This document shows, piece by piece, positions 1 through 11,900 of a stretch of 64,000 nucleotides of DNA; the first letter of the stretch is position 1; each line of letters begins with the position of its first letter. This DNA comes from Gyromitra esculenta (lineage: Eukaryota > Ascomycota > Pezizomycetes > Pezizales > Discinaceae). A program made the position numbers and the translations under genes. The DNA lies in NCBI GenBank assembly GCA_038503075.1, contig JBCAML010000020.1, positions 124,001 through 188,000 of the forward strand, in the 5' to 3' direction. The notes beneath the pieces are model-generated. The model was given only the letters and a program-made list of their open reading frames with translations. It was not told the DNA's origin and searched no databases.

Positions 1-1880
1 GGGCTTGCCCGTTTGCGGGGATATCGGTGGTTGCCTGCCGCTTGGGCGAGTTGTCTTCGATGGAATGGAGCGTGACAGCCCGCCAGGGATCGAGCTCGCC
101 GTCGTTGAACATGACGTTCGAGGGAGACATGTTCCATCCTTTGTATTTCTTGTCGATGGGTGCGAGATTGGGCCCGTCGGCGACTGTGTTGCCAAAGTAG
201 TTGACACAATCCTTCACCCAGTTATCGACGGACTCGATCTTGGGCAAGAGGCTGGATGGACGAGATGAATTCGTGACCTGGAAAGCGCCTATTACGAACG
301 GAGGTAAGAAACCAGCACCACCCCCCAAAAAAAATCGCGGGGAACAAGCAGAGCCGGATAGATATACTTACCAAATTCGGAGCAGACCTGATACATCCAG
401 GAATATTGCGTTATGGCTGCTTGACATGTTACCTGATCAGAGGCACAGTCGTATTGACCAGAATTGGCAGTCGTCGCTCCTGGGGGCGGGTAGTCCGAAG
501 GCGTCAGAACATCGCCCCAGACAAGTGCGAGAACCGTAGCATACGTCGAAACGGCGGTAGGCGTATCGTAGTCCGAGAATATGCCTGAAGAGGATTGAAT
601 AGTTGCAAGACTGCTGGTGCGGCCTGAGGCCCGGATCTGCAAGGTATCGCAGAATAACCCAAGGTAGCCATCCATACCAACGTACTGATTAAAAAAAAAG
701 GTTAGCAAGAGCATTTCTAGGGGAGTTGCCATTTGGAACACTCTTTTCCATACCTGAAAGTCCTGAAACATAACCTGGATGGCAGCCCGCACGTTTGTCA
801 TCCTGTTTTCCCACGTATTATTCGCACCTGGGAGATCATCGAAATGGAAATATCTGTACAGCGGGGCACTCTTTGGGCCGGTAATACTGTTCATGAAGCT
901 GTCGATCGCAGTCGCGTTCTGGTTGGTGAAAGCGTCATCGATATATGCAGCGATAGCGCGCATGTCAGACGAACAGTTGGCGTATCCGCTGTTCTCCATG
1001 GTGTTTTCAATGACGCGGTAGTACTGCCAGAAGTTCTCTTGAAGCTCGACTACAGCAGATGATGCGAGACTGGCGTGGAAAATTTCCGGGTTCCGGATAC
1101 GCATCCAAGCCGCTCTGGCACCGGGGTAAGAACCACCTAACGAATATCAAGTCAGTTACATTTATCGCGAACTCAGCGCAACGCAAGGACCTTACCAACG
1201 AACACCCAAGGAACATTTCCAGGCTTCAGATCCACATTAGGCAATCCATCATAAGAAAATCCCCGTGCGAAAACAGCGACATCCTCGAGTGCCTGTTCGA
1301 TGGTATGGTACTGCAGATATTTCTCCAGCTGGGCGGGCAGGAATTGCATATCCGCGGTCATGTTGGGCATTGACGATCCGTAAAAGCGATGCTCCCAGAG
1401 AATCAGTAGCCTAGAAGACCCAAATCAATACCCGCCAATCATTGCCAGGGACTATTCCAGCCACAAACCCATTGAATGTTTCCGCAAGCGAACCGGATGC
1501 ACCTTCCCGCAGGTACTGGTCCATTCCTTCAGCAGATGCCTCTCCATTATCGATAACTATATTCCCGAGTAAGCGCTGTAAAACATCGTACTGCATGATT
1601 CAAACATACAGAAAACCGGCCCTCCGGTTTGGTAATAGTAATCATCAACCCAGTACCGGTTAAGGAACGTCTCGGAGTTGGCGTCAAGATGGTTTACCGG
1701 CATTTCGACATATTGTAGAACTGGGCCTGTATCATAGCTGCTGGTGCGGACAGGTCTAATGTAATTCTTGTTGACAAGCCTGCTAAGCTCCGGGGTGGTT
1801 AGCCTGGGCGATGGACCTGAGGCTAATACTGTCAGGCCCAGGTGAGCCAGTGCTGCGAGGAAAGAGATTTTCGAGAACAT
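1..1880 (-). CDS. Secreted serine peptidase, family S28 (PRCP-like), C-terminus cut by window edge
   Basis: Exons by splice signals and family match: 1880-1610, 1556-1469, 1410-1196, 1136-754, 684-372, 288-1; introns of 53, 58, 59, 69 and 83 bp. The 519 codons visible start with a hydrophobic signal peptide (about residues 1-20). Family landmarks appear in order: the GGPVFF..GEA stretch, LWEHRFYG, the nucleophile motif GGSYPGA (Ser about 194) and the NDGELDPW motif holding the probable catalytic Asp (about 490). The catalytic His would lie beyond coordinate 1. S28 enzymes cleave after proline in the secretory route or outside the cell; many fungi secrete several acid-active members. The joined frame agrees at all five junctions. 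The intron at 685-753 is a multiple of three with no stop, so a naive ORF runs through it. A TATA-like box lies about 55 bp upstream. Family call firm; exact substrate unknown. Confidence 0.93.
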
Positions 1881-1932
1881 TGCGATGACGGGCCCAAACT
1901 AGTAGTCCATCACCAAAGGGAGGGACACAGGA

Positions 1933-1942
1933 CATATATAAA
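1933..1942 (-). promoter_or_regulatory. TATA-like box of the S28 peptidase gene
   Basis: On the minus strand the sequence reads TTTATATATG, about 53 bp upstream of the ATG at 1880. Position and sequence suit a core promoter; there is no transcript evidence. Confidence 0.4.
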
Positions 1943-4900
1943 CGCTCTGTGTTGGGGGGGGCGCGGCTATTGGTGAGGCCGGGCATGATCGAAGTATTGT
2001 TTTTTCCAGCATCAGCCCCTGTCTGCCCAGTTATTTCTGTGGCAGCCAGGCTAAGGGGCTTACCACTGTCTGGATTCTGGTGAATCATCCGGAAAAGTAG
2101 GGACATGGGCGGGCTAGCCGTATATGGCAGCTGGCACTGGGGTGGGGCCCTGCGCAATCTAAGATGCCGTGCACAACACCAAATTATCGTGCAGGGGCAG
2201 CTGCAAGCTTCGCCTCCACGCATCTCGAGTGAAGCACGATGACTCTATCGCTCTTCTTTTTTTTAGGGGGGACATGGCAATCCCTCAGGGGATGATTGGC
2301 TGCGGGGATCCTTCCACCGGAACAGAACAGAAGGCCAGCTTGTGTGACTGGCAACTGGGTTTCGGAAACGGTTACATTCATTCCTTGCTCGGTAAATTTA
2401 GTTCCGAGCGTTGAGCGTGTTGTTGGCCGAGAAGCATTGCCTCGCTGGGCGAGTGGGTGGGACATGTAATTGACCCTGCCAGTTGCCAGGCACTGATCCG
2501 TCAACCTTATGCTTACCCAAACCGGTGGTAAGGTGTGCTGGGTCTCCAAATAGATATCTAGTCTCGCTTAAGTAACTTGAACGTCTTCGGGCAACAAAAA
2601 CGAAATAGAATTTGGGCTGCAACAGAGTGAAAACGGTGCCTTGCGGTCGACGTCCCATTACACACGTAGCCTCACGCCTAAAATACAACACTTCATCAGC
2701 GCTTAGTTCCTACAGCTAGCGATTACGGTGAGCTTATGTCTCCTAAGAATTCGCGAAGAGAAAACCAGAAAATAGTTCGATCGAGTGAAGCTCTTTGAAC
2801 AAACCCCCCTATTAATCTGTGCCAACTGATCCCCGCGCCCCTCAAGCCCCCCACCCTAACCGTAAAACATGCATACTTTGACCGCACATGTACTAGAAAA
2901 ATATGCGGGGTCTGTTGCCGAAGTTACCGAAGACTATCCTAACATGGAGATAGCTATTACAAAGCGGTGGGGGTGGGAGATCAAAAGTAACAGAAATACG
3001 ATGAGAAGCGAGATGGGTCGCGAATTACCTGGATTTCGGGCCCACTCTTGTGAATCCGGGAGAGTACTCTAAAATCTGAAGATCCTTGCCCTTAGGGTTC
3101 TCACGAGAGAATTGGTCGTCTAGACAGGAGGCGTTGTTTTACACGCAGAACTTATCTTCCTAGCGCAATTCTGGCAGCTTGAAACTTATTCACTGCGGAA
3201 GATGTTGATCAGGTCGTTGATTAGAGAAAGGGTGGTGGTGAAGCAAAGGGGGGAGATCTCCATTGGCGCATGGAGTGTTGTCCTAGAAGAGCCTCTTTTC
3301 TTGCACGTATGAACTGTATCTGATTGGTCGACGCTCCGCATACAGGTGCCATCTTTCTTTGTTTTTCGAAAAGTCAGCACCAGGTCAAGAACGTGCACTT
3401 AGCTTTCGCTTTGCCAAACCTTTTAAATAGAAAATAGAAGTGGTAATACCCTGATAACGTCAGCAGGCTAGCAAGTGAATTCTCGCCGTTAGCGGCGCCA
3501 AAAAAAGACACGTTGGATAGCGTTATACTAACACCAGGGCGCTCGCAACATCCGAACAAAGCTTGTCACAGCCGAGATAGAGGCCCAGGATTGATCAATC
3601 TATAACTATCGTTGTTGTTGTCGCAGTACTGAGCTTGGCGAAAAAGAATCTAAGCCACAGAATTTGACCATTTAGAAGCTCGTTCCCTGCGTAAGCCACA
3701 GGGCAGAGCTAGATCGTATTTCACGGGTACACACACACGGTATATTCTGTTGAAGCTAGGGCTACATTACCTCGAAGAAGCCACACGGGCTCGTACTGAT
3801 TTCTACCGCAGCGCGTCTGCCCCTAGGGAAGTGGCGATCTCCAGTTCACACCGAGACCCTGGTCGTGTGTGAGCACAGTAACATGCTTTGCCCCACGATC
3901 GCTAGAGCGTGGCCGTAGTTCTCCACCGCCCTCTGAGCTTTGAATACCCTAAATGTAGCTTCGTGAAGCTGTAACTGCCAATTCATGATTTTTTGGAAAT
4001 GTCACTTTCTACGCTGTCTCAGCCTGCCTGCGACATCGTGAGGTGGTTGCGGATGATTACTTGGCCGGAAGAAAGACAGCCTCTGATGCGGCTTGTCTGG
4101 CCAATACCGCAAGCATCCAGAAGCTTGACATATCCCAGATAACATGTAATCGGGTGCCCTTTTTTCTTTTTTCTTTTTTTTCTTTCGTTCGCGCTGAAGA
4201 TTCCACGTTCATCGAAACTTCAACACACACACACCCATCCAAGATGCGCTCCACATGGGTGATATCAAATTTCCATTCCGGTTTCAGCCTCTGGCGAGTT
4301 GTTTCAGCGGCTGCGCCTCCCACGTGGCCGTGTAAGCGCACGTACCCTACCCGGCACCGGTTTCTTAAGCGGGTCATATCAACGGCTAAACAACACAGAC
4401 AGGGCTGATCAGGGTAAACTTGGGAATTCTGACATGAAGCGATTGTATAAATAACATCGTGAGCGAAGAAGGGTTTTTAGTACCTGCGTCATTGTGTATT
4501 GATTGCACTTCAGAACGTCAGCTAGCTGATGGACTTAGATGTGCCGTGGAATGGCTTGGACTTTTAACTGGTTGCCAAGAATCTCAAGGCTCGGACGGAA
4601 AGTGGTCTTGTCCCTAAGATGGTTATTTTCTTCTACCGGTTAGTAAATTAGTTGATGAGTGGTTAATTGTAGCTGAAAGTAAGAGGTACAATTAGAATAG
4701 GAGGTATGTCTCCCTATTTGGCTCGGTGGCCAGGCAACATCGTCTTGTTGAGGAATGTGATGATCATGCGTGATCACTCGATGGATAGAATGAAGTGATG
4801 CTCTGTGCTAAACCTGCTGGAGCCTGAAGTGTGTATTTGGGCTCTAGTCGAAGGCCGTGCTCGCCCCCCTACCCGCTCGAGAATAGGAGGATATACATTC

Positions 4901-5486
4901 TAAACATTTATAGAGCTTAGGTTGTCAGCTAACATTAAGGCTTATGTTTTCGTCCGACCACCTTCTAGTAGGTGCTCGAATATAACGTGTCTTCCCAAAC
5001 AAGTATTCCAATCCAGAATCTATATTCGTGATATCTTTAGATAATGATTCTATGATAGGTTTCACCCTATTTATAATGGAACGGGCGTGAACTGCCAAAA
5101 AGATATTGTAATCTTTAAACAAGACTTTCTTAACCCTCTCCTCATGGGCTTTTAAGTCAAACTACCACGGAAGTGAATCTTCGAGCGAAGATCCGCGATT
5201 GGAAGATTTGACTATGATCGAAGCTCGGCTGCAATTAGATGCTCCTCCAAAATGGCAATTGATACCTCCCAGCATATACTCCCAGCGAGGGGTCGCACCA
5301 GGCTGTAGTACTGCTCGCGGCCAAGTTATATTTCCACCATTTTGGCACGGCTTCTCCTTGCACGTAGCACTCAAATCAATCCTTCCCATCCCATCGGTGA
5401 GCTTTTCCCTCTCCTCTCCGGCGTAGGCAGGTCTTTTACGGTTGATCATGAAATCGAAGCAACTTGACCACACGTCTATCCACGAT
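1943..5486. other. Intergenic, no gene recognised
   Basis: Only short, overlapping, compositionally random ORFs on both strands. It holds a pyrimidine-rich run near 4158-4186 and one half-copy of a MITE at 3624-3740. Nothing else supported. Confidence 0.6.
3624..3740. repeat. Truncated copy of the 25.6-kb MITE family
   Basis: This segment matches the inverted complement of the MITE at 25628-25794 from its centre (GAGCTTGGCGAAAAAGAATC shared exactly) to its right terminal repeat, which here reads degenerately and ends CACACGG followed by TA at 3741-3742. The other terminal repeat is absent, so this is a half element. The two copies have diverged by substitutions throughout. Confidence 0.6.
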
Positions 5487-5800
5487 TCACCGCAACATTT
5501 CTTCCTCCATCTCTACCCGTTTTTCAGAAACCCCTCTCCGCACCCCGCGCCCATTTTCCATCCGATCTGCGGCTTTCATATGCTGGGTAGTAACCCACTT
5601 TATCGTAGGGTGTGTCCCCCTTTCCTTACAGACCAAGGGCCCACTGAGAAACTTACCTGCAAGCCTCGAAGCCGACTAACTTCCGTTGATTCAGCCATCT
5701 TTTTGATCCCAGGTTCCTTTCCGCCCTTCCAGTACGCCCATACTAACCCCGGATCTCTATTCGGAGGGAAGCCCCAGTCTCCACCGATATGCCCACTCCC
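5487..5800 (-). CDS. Possible small two-or-more-exon gene, unknown product, 5' end unresolved
   Basis: On the minus strand an open stretch 5800-5657 ends in CAG followed by a consensus GTAAGT donor; a 74-bp intron (5656-5583) ends in CCCAG, and the frame continues through 5582-5487 to a TGA. The joined tail is rich in Arg, Glu and Met (for example SEKRVEMEEEMLR). A plausible ATG at 5698 gives only 45 codons; alternatively an upstream exon joins after the in-frame TAG at 5801-5803, which could be an acceptor (ATATAG). I do not recognise the product. A 237-codon ORF on the other strand (5442-6155) competes; it has no start context or family resemblance. Low confidence; the strong donor is the main reason to list it. 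Confidence 0.33.
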
Positions 5801-7069
5801 CTATATGTACAGCATGAGATCGCCGGGCTTCGCTATTGCCGTCGGCCTGTTGGATGGGTGTCTAGGGTGTCCTCCGGAAGGCACCGCATACCACTTTGTC
5901 TTATTATTATTTTTTCGTGTGTGTCAGTTGCCGTGCGTAGTTCGTGGAGTCGTAGACCTAGTCCTGTGGTTTTACGGTGGTGTTGTTGTTGGGGCAGCTG
6001 GAGTATATGTCTATTATCTGGGCTGTGTTGGGGTTGGCTTTGGCTTTGGCGGAGTTGGGGACTTTGGTTTCGACGGACTCGATCTACGGGTGGGGCGTGT
6101 GCAGATGCTGGTAGGAGGGATGGGACGGAAGCTATCTGGATGTTCGTCGTTATAGATGTTGGGATGAGGGCTTCGTGGGGTGGGGGGGCGTTCGAGGAGA
6201 TTTTATATCTCTGATGTAGTTGGAGGGATTAGTGGTTTTTAGATGAGGGGAAGAAAGTCCACTTGGAATAGAAACCTAGGAAGGTAGATTCTGCAAAATA
6301 GGGATTGGAGATATTATAGGACGAATAAGGGAGCGTAGAGGTATACGAGCGGTAGACAGAAAACATAGGTACACTGCTGGTAACGTGGTACGATGGGGAT
6401 GCGGGACAGCGAAATATAACCAAGAAAACTTAAGAATAAACCTACTTTCCTGCAGGCTCGCGGGTCAGAAATGTCGCACTGAGTTCAGTACGAATTGGTT
6501 CGATGGGTTTAATTTCAATCGGGCAGAGATATTTTAACCGCATCCTGCGTGCTCTACAGCGTCCTGAATTTAGCGCGTATCAGCGTATGAAGTGCTAGAT
6601 AACATGGATCTGGGAGAAAAGTTAATTAGCTTTTTATATTTCGAAAATTTCAAGCTGCACTCTATGTTCCCCGCTAGTGCGTTAGAGGCCCCGATCTAGA
6701 CTTCCACAGAACTCATAGCGGTTTTAGTTGTCAAGATCGCTAGCTGATTATGACGACTAGCTTTGTTGGAGTATGATGGTGATGGAACTCAAGTAGCAAG
6801 CCATTCAATCGAATTTGGGACATGAGTTGCTCCTTTGATTATAGTAGTGAATTAGTGAATACATCCTAGAGACATATTATAGAGTTGCTTTGTTTTGAGC
6901 TCTTTTAGCCGTAATCATATATTATCACTCGAAAATTAGCCCGTCGAATTTGTTGAAGTTTTGGACCACGTTCGAGTATTATTTAAGCTTAGTATACCGA
7001 GCAAGATACAGGGAAAGCAGATAGTATATACGGGAGCTTAGCCAGTAGATAGGCCCCAAAATCCGGGTC
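5801..7069. other. Intergenic, no gene recognised
   Basis: AT-rich on the right side, with no ORF that looks coding and no clear repeat. The GT-rich stretch 5960-6110 on the plus strand is low-complexity. Confidence 0.5.
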
Positions 7070-7717
7070 TAGTGTGATCCACGAGGCGCCTCGAGGCGAG
7101 CGGATGGGTATGCCTCGAGACCGCTTGTACATTTGAGGGCCTGCCTCGAGCAGCTCGAGCACATGGGGGTTTCCTCGAGTCGGCTCGAGGTGGCTCGATA
7201 AACTTGGTGTATATATTGGAAAAAAAATTATATAAAAAAATGAAGAAAGGGGCCACTAGCTAGGATATTATAAAGTCATACTGTTTCGCTAGAAACATCC
7301 CCCAAACCACTGGCTCTAGGAATCCGAGGTTCAAATTATTCAAATTATTCGCTTCTCTCAGCTTCAACCTTCCATTCTTCTGCCTCCTGCCAACCCAGCT
7401 AATTTTTTACTAGTAGCAATGTACTACAAGAAGAATCCAATAACCGGTTTCTCTTTTTTGTTATAATATCACCAGCCCGAGAAAATAGCTGCTCTCAAGG
7501 AACACTAGTAGCCGAGACTGACATATAATCTCGGGCATTCTAGCCAACTCAGGAAATCTATAGCTATTTGCTTTCCACCAATCAAGCCCAGTAACGGTCC
7601 TGGAACATACAGGCTCGCCCAAACAGCAATCAACCTGTGATTTAACTTGAATGCTCGAGCGGCTCGAGGCGAGCAGCTACACATGCTTCGAGTGACCGTG
7701 CCTCGTGGACCACACTG
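7070..7717 (-). mobile_element. hAT-superfamily DNA transposon relic, internally deleted (648 bp)
   Basis: The left end reads TAGTGTGATCCACGAGGC and the right end, read inwards, CAGTGTGGTCCACGAGGC: imperfect terminal inverted repeats. They are flanked by 8-bp direct repeats TCCGGGTC (7062-7069) and CCCGGGTC (7718-7725), 7 of 8 identical, the duplication length of hAT elements. Both subterminal zones are crowded with CTCGAG/GCCTCGAG copies, as in hAT elements where such motifs bind transposase. The centre keeps the broken 3' end of a transposase gene, so this is a deleted autonomous element rather than a pure MITE. Confidence 0.8.
7399..7592 (-). pseudogene. hAT transposase C-terminal (dimerisation) fragment
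   Basis: Read on the minus strand, one frame gives LDWWKANSYRFPELARM; after a one-base frameshift a second frame gives ARDYMSVSATSVP, then a stop codon, then EQLFSRAGDIITKKRNRL. These are the conserved blocks of the hAT C-terminal dimerisation domain (WW..N..RFP.LA.MARDYL, ATSVPSER.FS.AG, KRNRL). One frameshift and one nonsense codon within about 190 bp show that it is dead. The rest of the transposase is missing from the 648-bp element. Confidence 0.85.
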
Positions 7718-8952
7718 CCCGGGTCCTCTAAAGTCCGTAGATCTGCAGGGGTGGAGCTCTGAGCACTATTAGGGCGCAATATCAATAATTTCAACTGAAT
7801 TTTGGAAGCACTGTGCTATGATGGCGCTTCCTTGGCTATTGAGGATTCGGCCCGAATTGGTAAGTCATTGGATAATTAAATGAGCTTTGGGAGCTCTTGC
7901 GTGAGGGCCTTCTTACTGATCGGACTGCTGTATATTTATGATGGTTTTTTATTTTCTTCTTAGGCTTATTTCCTCGAAAAAATTGAATTCTAGTGCGGAG
8001 TGGGTTGTTGGTGTTGGAGATCTAGCCGATAAACGGAGGTAAGGTAGTGAAAGTTTATCGAGTGACAGCGGAGATGTGACCATCGTTATCGAAGAGATGA
8101 GTTTTGAATTGTGACTAGAGGTTTTCGGGGGAAATTGAGAAAGCTTTAGATTTGGCGGTAAGAGGCAAGGGGGAAATTGACATTCTGAGTAGATGGTTAG
8201 GTGGGTTAAAGAATGAAACAGAAATCGAATTGAATGGGAATAGAACCTAGAGAGTAGAATGCAGAACGACTCGCTCACGTCTTCGGAGAATAGTTGGGGC
8301 AGCGCACGTGACACTAGCCTCACTCGCTCACATAAGCGAACGCCAAGAGGATTCTGGCTTGTTTCTTTTCGGCCATCGTTCGTTTCTTTTGCATCACAGG
8401 AAATCTCGCAGAAGACTGAAAAGTGACAGGAGAAGAGAGACGTGAGAACGGAGTAGCTGGAGAAGTAGAGGCCTCGCCCACAGTTTGTCTCCTCTTCCCT
8501 CCCTTCCCTCCCTTCCCCATCCCCTTCCCCTCATCTCCACCCTCCCCCCACAGACAGTCACGTCTTCATCTCACAACGATCCTGGAATATCATCCATCAT
8601 TTCCTCTTCACGATACTCTCCCACCCACTCTCTGTTTATCTATCAATCTATCTCTTGCTGCTTCTCATCTCACCCCTCCCACCCCACCTCCTGTCTCGTA
8701 TTTAATCCGTCCGTCCGCCATTTAGTCACGCGTTCATTGCTTCCTTCTGGTTCCTGTCTCACTTGTCACTGATTCGTTGCTGCTGGTATCGCTGCTGTTG
8801 CATCTCTCCATCAACATATTCAACCCACCCATCACCAGTTTGATCACCATAGCAGGCTAAAGTCACCCCTACCTTCGGACGGGAGTTTTCTCCCTTATTT
8901 CTCCTCCCTCTCCCTTCTCCCTTCTCCCCTTCCTCCCCTTCTTACCCTCGTC
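7718..8952. other. Intergenic region and THO2 leader
   Basis: 7726-8300 holds no supported gene. From about 8485 to 8950 the plus strand is very rich in C and T (repeated CTTCC and TCTCCC runs), a common composition for promoters and 5' leaders of highly expressed fungal genes, and it leads straight to the THO2 ATG. Confidence 0.5.
8885..8950 (+). promoter_or_regulatory. Pyrimidine-rich tract before THO2 start
   Basis: Nearly uninterrupted C/T run directly upstream of the ATG at 8953. Such tracts mark fungal core promoters and leaders. Function inferred from position and composition only. Confidence 0.4.
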
Positions 8953-11900
8953 ATGCCTCCACATCCCGACCGCTACCCAGGCGATCGGAACCGTAAACGG
9001 AAGCATTCAGATAACAATCAGCCTCCTCGTACGTCACCCTATACTCCCAATCGTTCCGGCGATCAATACCCTCCCCGCAACAATTCCGGTGGTGGCGGCG
9101 GTCAAGGCGGAGGTGGTCAAGGCGGACAAGGACAAGGCGGTGGTGGAAACCGTTCTGGCAGACGCGGTCGCCAGGGCACCTCTGGGCAACAGCAACAGCA
9201 GCAACAGCAGCAGCAACAGCAGCAGCAGTCGCATCCGCAACCTCTCATCCAGAGAACTCCCAGTCGACGAGCAATGGATGAATCTATGCCTGCCGATGAC
9301 CTAATGAACCTCGTGAACAATCCTACCCCTCTCGCGACACCGCATGATTTCTACTTTTGGGAATACTTTTCCGATGCCGTTGTCAGGGAGTGGCAGTCTT
9401 CAGGGTTTTTGCGCGTGAAGGAGAGCCTGGGGAAAGCGTCCAGAAGTAAGGGTGTCGATGAGGCTTGCATCATCTTTCAGGAACTCCTGAAAGCGACGAT
9501 CGAGGGTAGGCTCTCGGTTGATAATGCTGCGAGGTTTCTCGCGGACGTCTTGATTAGTCTTGATTCTAGGACTGATAGCGCGCTTCTCGATCTTCGCGGG
9601 TTGTTCCTGTCGACTGTTTACGGTTTCGAAGAGCATAATGATAACCTTAAAAATACTACCCCCGATAATCTCGCCAGACTGCTTAAGGCTATCACCCCCC
9701 ATCCAATACCACAAGAGGACCTTGCCCTAAACTTAGAGGCAGCTACACTGATGGCCATCGGCCTGGTTACACAGGCATTCGTAAAGCGAACAGCTAAGGT
9801 TACTACAAACATGGTCTACAGGCAGCGCAAACATAATCTCCTCCGTGAAGAAACCGAAGGATTTTCAAAACTGATTACAGAGTTCTTCACCGCTTCGTAC
9901 TCTTCATCACCACTGGAGGTAGTTGGGAGGACTGGTGAGAGAGTCAAGGGTTTAGTTGGCGCATTCGAGCTGGATCCCGGAAGAGTTCTTGACGTCCTCC
10001 TCGACACTGCAGCATGTACTGTTGTCTCCAATGCCCGCTTCTTCGTCAAGCTCCTCCGGAGAAGCGCATGGTGGCCGAAACACCTTCCCAATCACATGGA
10101 TGACGATCCCACTGCGAAGGGCCGTGAAGAGTCTAAAGCCGAGAAGGAGAGAGAAAAGGAACGGGCCGATAGAGAATTCTTTGATAAACTCCGTAGCGAG
10201 GGTATCTCAGCATTTTTTGAGTCTCCAGAAGGAGGATATGGAAAAGGTGGTAACAAGGTTGCTGCCCAACTTCTTGGGTTTAAGTTCCGCTACTATCAGC
10301 AAGAAGATGTCCGTGAAGCTACGCCAGAGAACCTTCTCGTTCTCAGTGCGCTTCTGGTCAAGATAGGCTTTGTTGACTTGGCTGATTTGTATCCACATCT
10401 TTCCCCCCGCGACGAAGAGGGAATGACTGAATTGTACACCAACTGGAAGTCCAAAATGGAAGAAAAGCAACGAGGTGGCAAACGTAATGCTCTTATGATG
10501 GCTGGCGCCCTTGCTGACGATACTCTACCCCCCCCTCCGCGACCTTCTAAGCTGGCTACAACTTCCACACCCACCACCGATGATAAACCCACCGCCGAGG
10601 ATAAGAAACCCGAGGAAGCCCGCCCCCCCAAGGTTCAAGATAACCAAAAAGTCATCCTCCTGAAGTACCTTCTTGCCGTTGGTGCAATTCCGGCAGCGAT
10701 GTTCATTCTTGGCAAATATCCGTTCCTTCCAGGCCCCTTTGATGATATCGCCGAACATCTCTCCCGTGTCATTACCCAAAGCATCGAGAATGTATACCTC
10801 CCGCTTCGTCCTGCTCGTACTGAAATGGGAATGAAGAAACTTGCATTTCCCTCCGCTGCCGCCGGTGCAGGCGGCGTGGAAATCGTAGACCAGCCGCGCC
10901 GCAAGCCGATGGTTACGTTTACAGTTGCGAATTTGAAACTTAAGACGGGCGATATCGAGTATCGCTTCTTCTGGGAGGAATGGAAGGATGGCGTCCCCGT
11001 GTGTCGGAGTGCTGCGGATGTGGTGGTGCTCATGGAGACACTCGGCCGCATCCTAGGTCCACGAGTGGGACGCGATCCGGGCGTGCTTAGTCGTGTTTGT
11101 CGAATTGGTCGAACGGTTTTGGCTTCGCCTGAGTGTACCGAAGAGGAGCGCGGGCGTTGGATCAACCTCTGCCGTTCATTGCTCGTCCCCGCTATCTCAC
11201 TCACTTCCGGGAACGCAGGTCTCGTTAACGAAGTCTGGCGCCTTCTCTCCACTCTCCCGACATCAACTCGGTATAGCCTGTACGGTGAATGGAGCAACCC
11301 TCAGAGCAGATTGCATAGAATGCATCCGGAGCTAAAACACAAAGTTGCGCAGACGGAGCGCGAGACGAGGGATTTATTAAAGAGGATTAGTAAGACTAAT
11401 GTAAAGCTAATGGCACGCCAGCTGGCAAAGGTGGCCACAAGTGACCCAATTACGGTAATGAGAGTGGTGTTGGGCCAGGTGGAGGGATACGATAATTTGA
11501 TTGAAGTCGTGGTAGATGCGGCGAGGTATTGGGGGGTTGTGGGATTTGATGGAGTTGGCTTTGGGGTTTTGGGCAGGTACGAATCAAGTTTTATTATTGC
11601 CCTTGAGTCTGTATGACACGGCTAACGTTGTGGTAGTATGAGCACGGAAGGGAAGAAGCGAGTGCAAGCAGATGGAATGTTGACCAGCAGATGGCTCCAA
11701 TGTAAGTGTTATCCCCACACGTTTCAACATTGAAACTTATGAATTTCCACCCCCAGTCCCACTTCCAGCCAAGTCTTTGGAAAACGGACCGAATGAATGA
11801 ATCGAATTTTGATATAACATTGTCTCTTCAACCAATACGAGGTATATTTAACTAATTTTCTCCAGCACTCGCCCACTTTTGCGGGAAGATTTACACCCGC

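Noticed and set aside
4043..4408. Overlapping ORFs of 121 (+) and 106 (-) codons
   Set aside because: Random composition on both strands; no domain, splice signals or start context.
5442..6155. 237-codon plus-strand ORF
   Set aside because: Low-complexity Val/Gly and Phe/Pro composition, no domain, and it overlaps a better minus-strand splice model.
7949..8520. Minus-strand ORFs of 124 and 66 codons
   Set aside because: They lie in the pyrimidine-rich THO2 upstream region, which produces Gly/Lys- and Ser-rich shadow frames; no conserved motif.
9034..9320. Minus-strand ORFs with poly-Leu and poly-Cys
   Set aside because: Shadows of the THO2 CAG/polyglutamine repeat.
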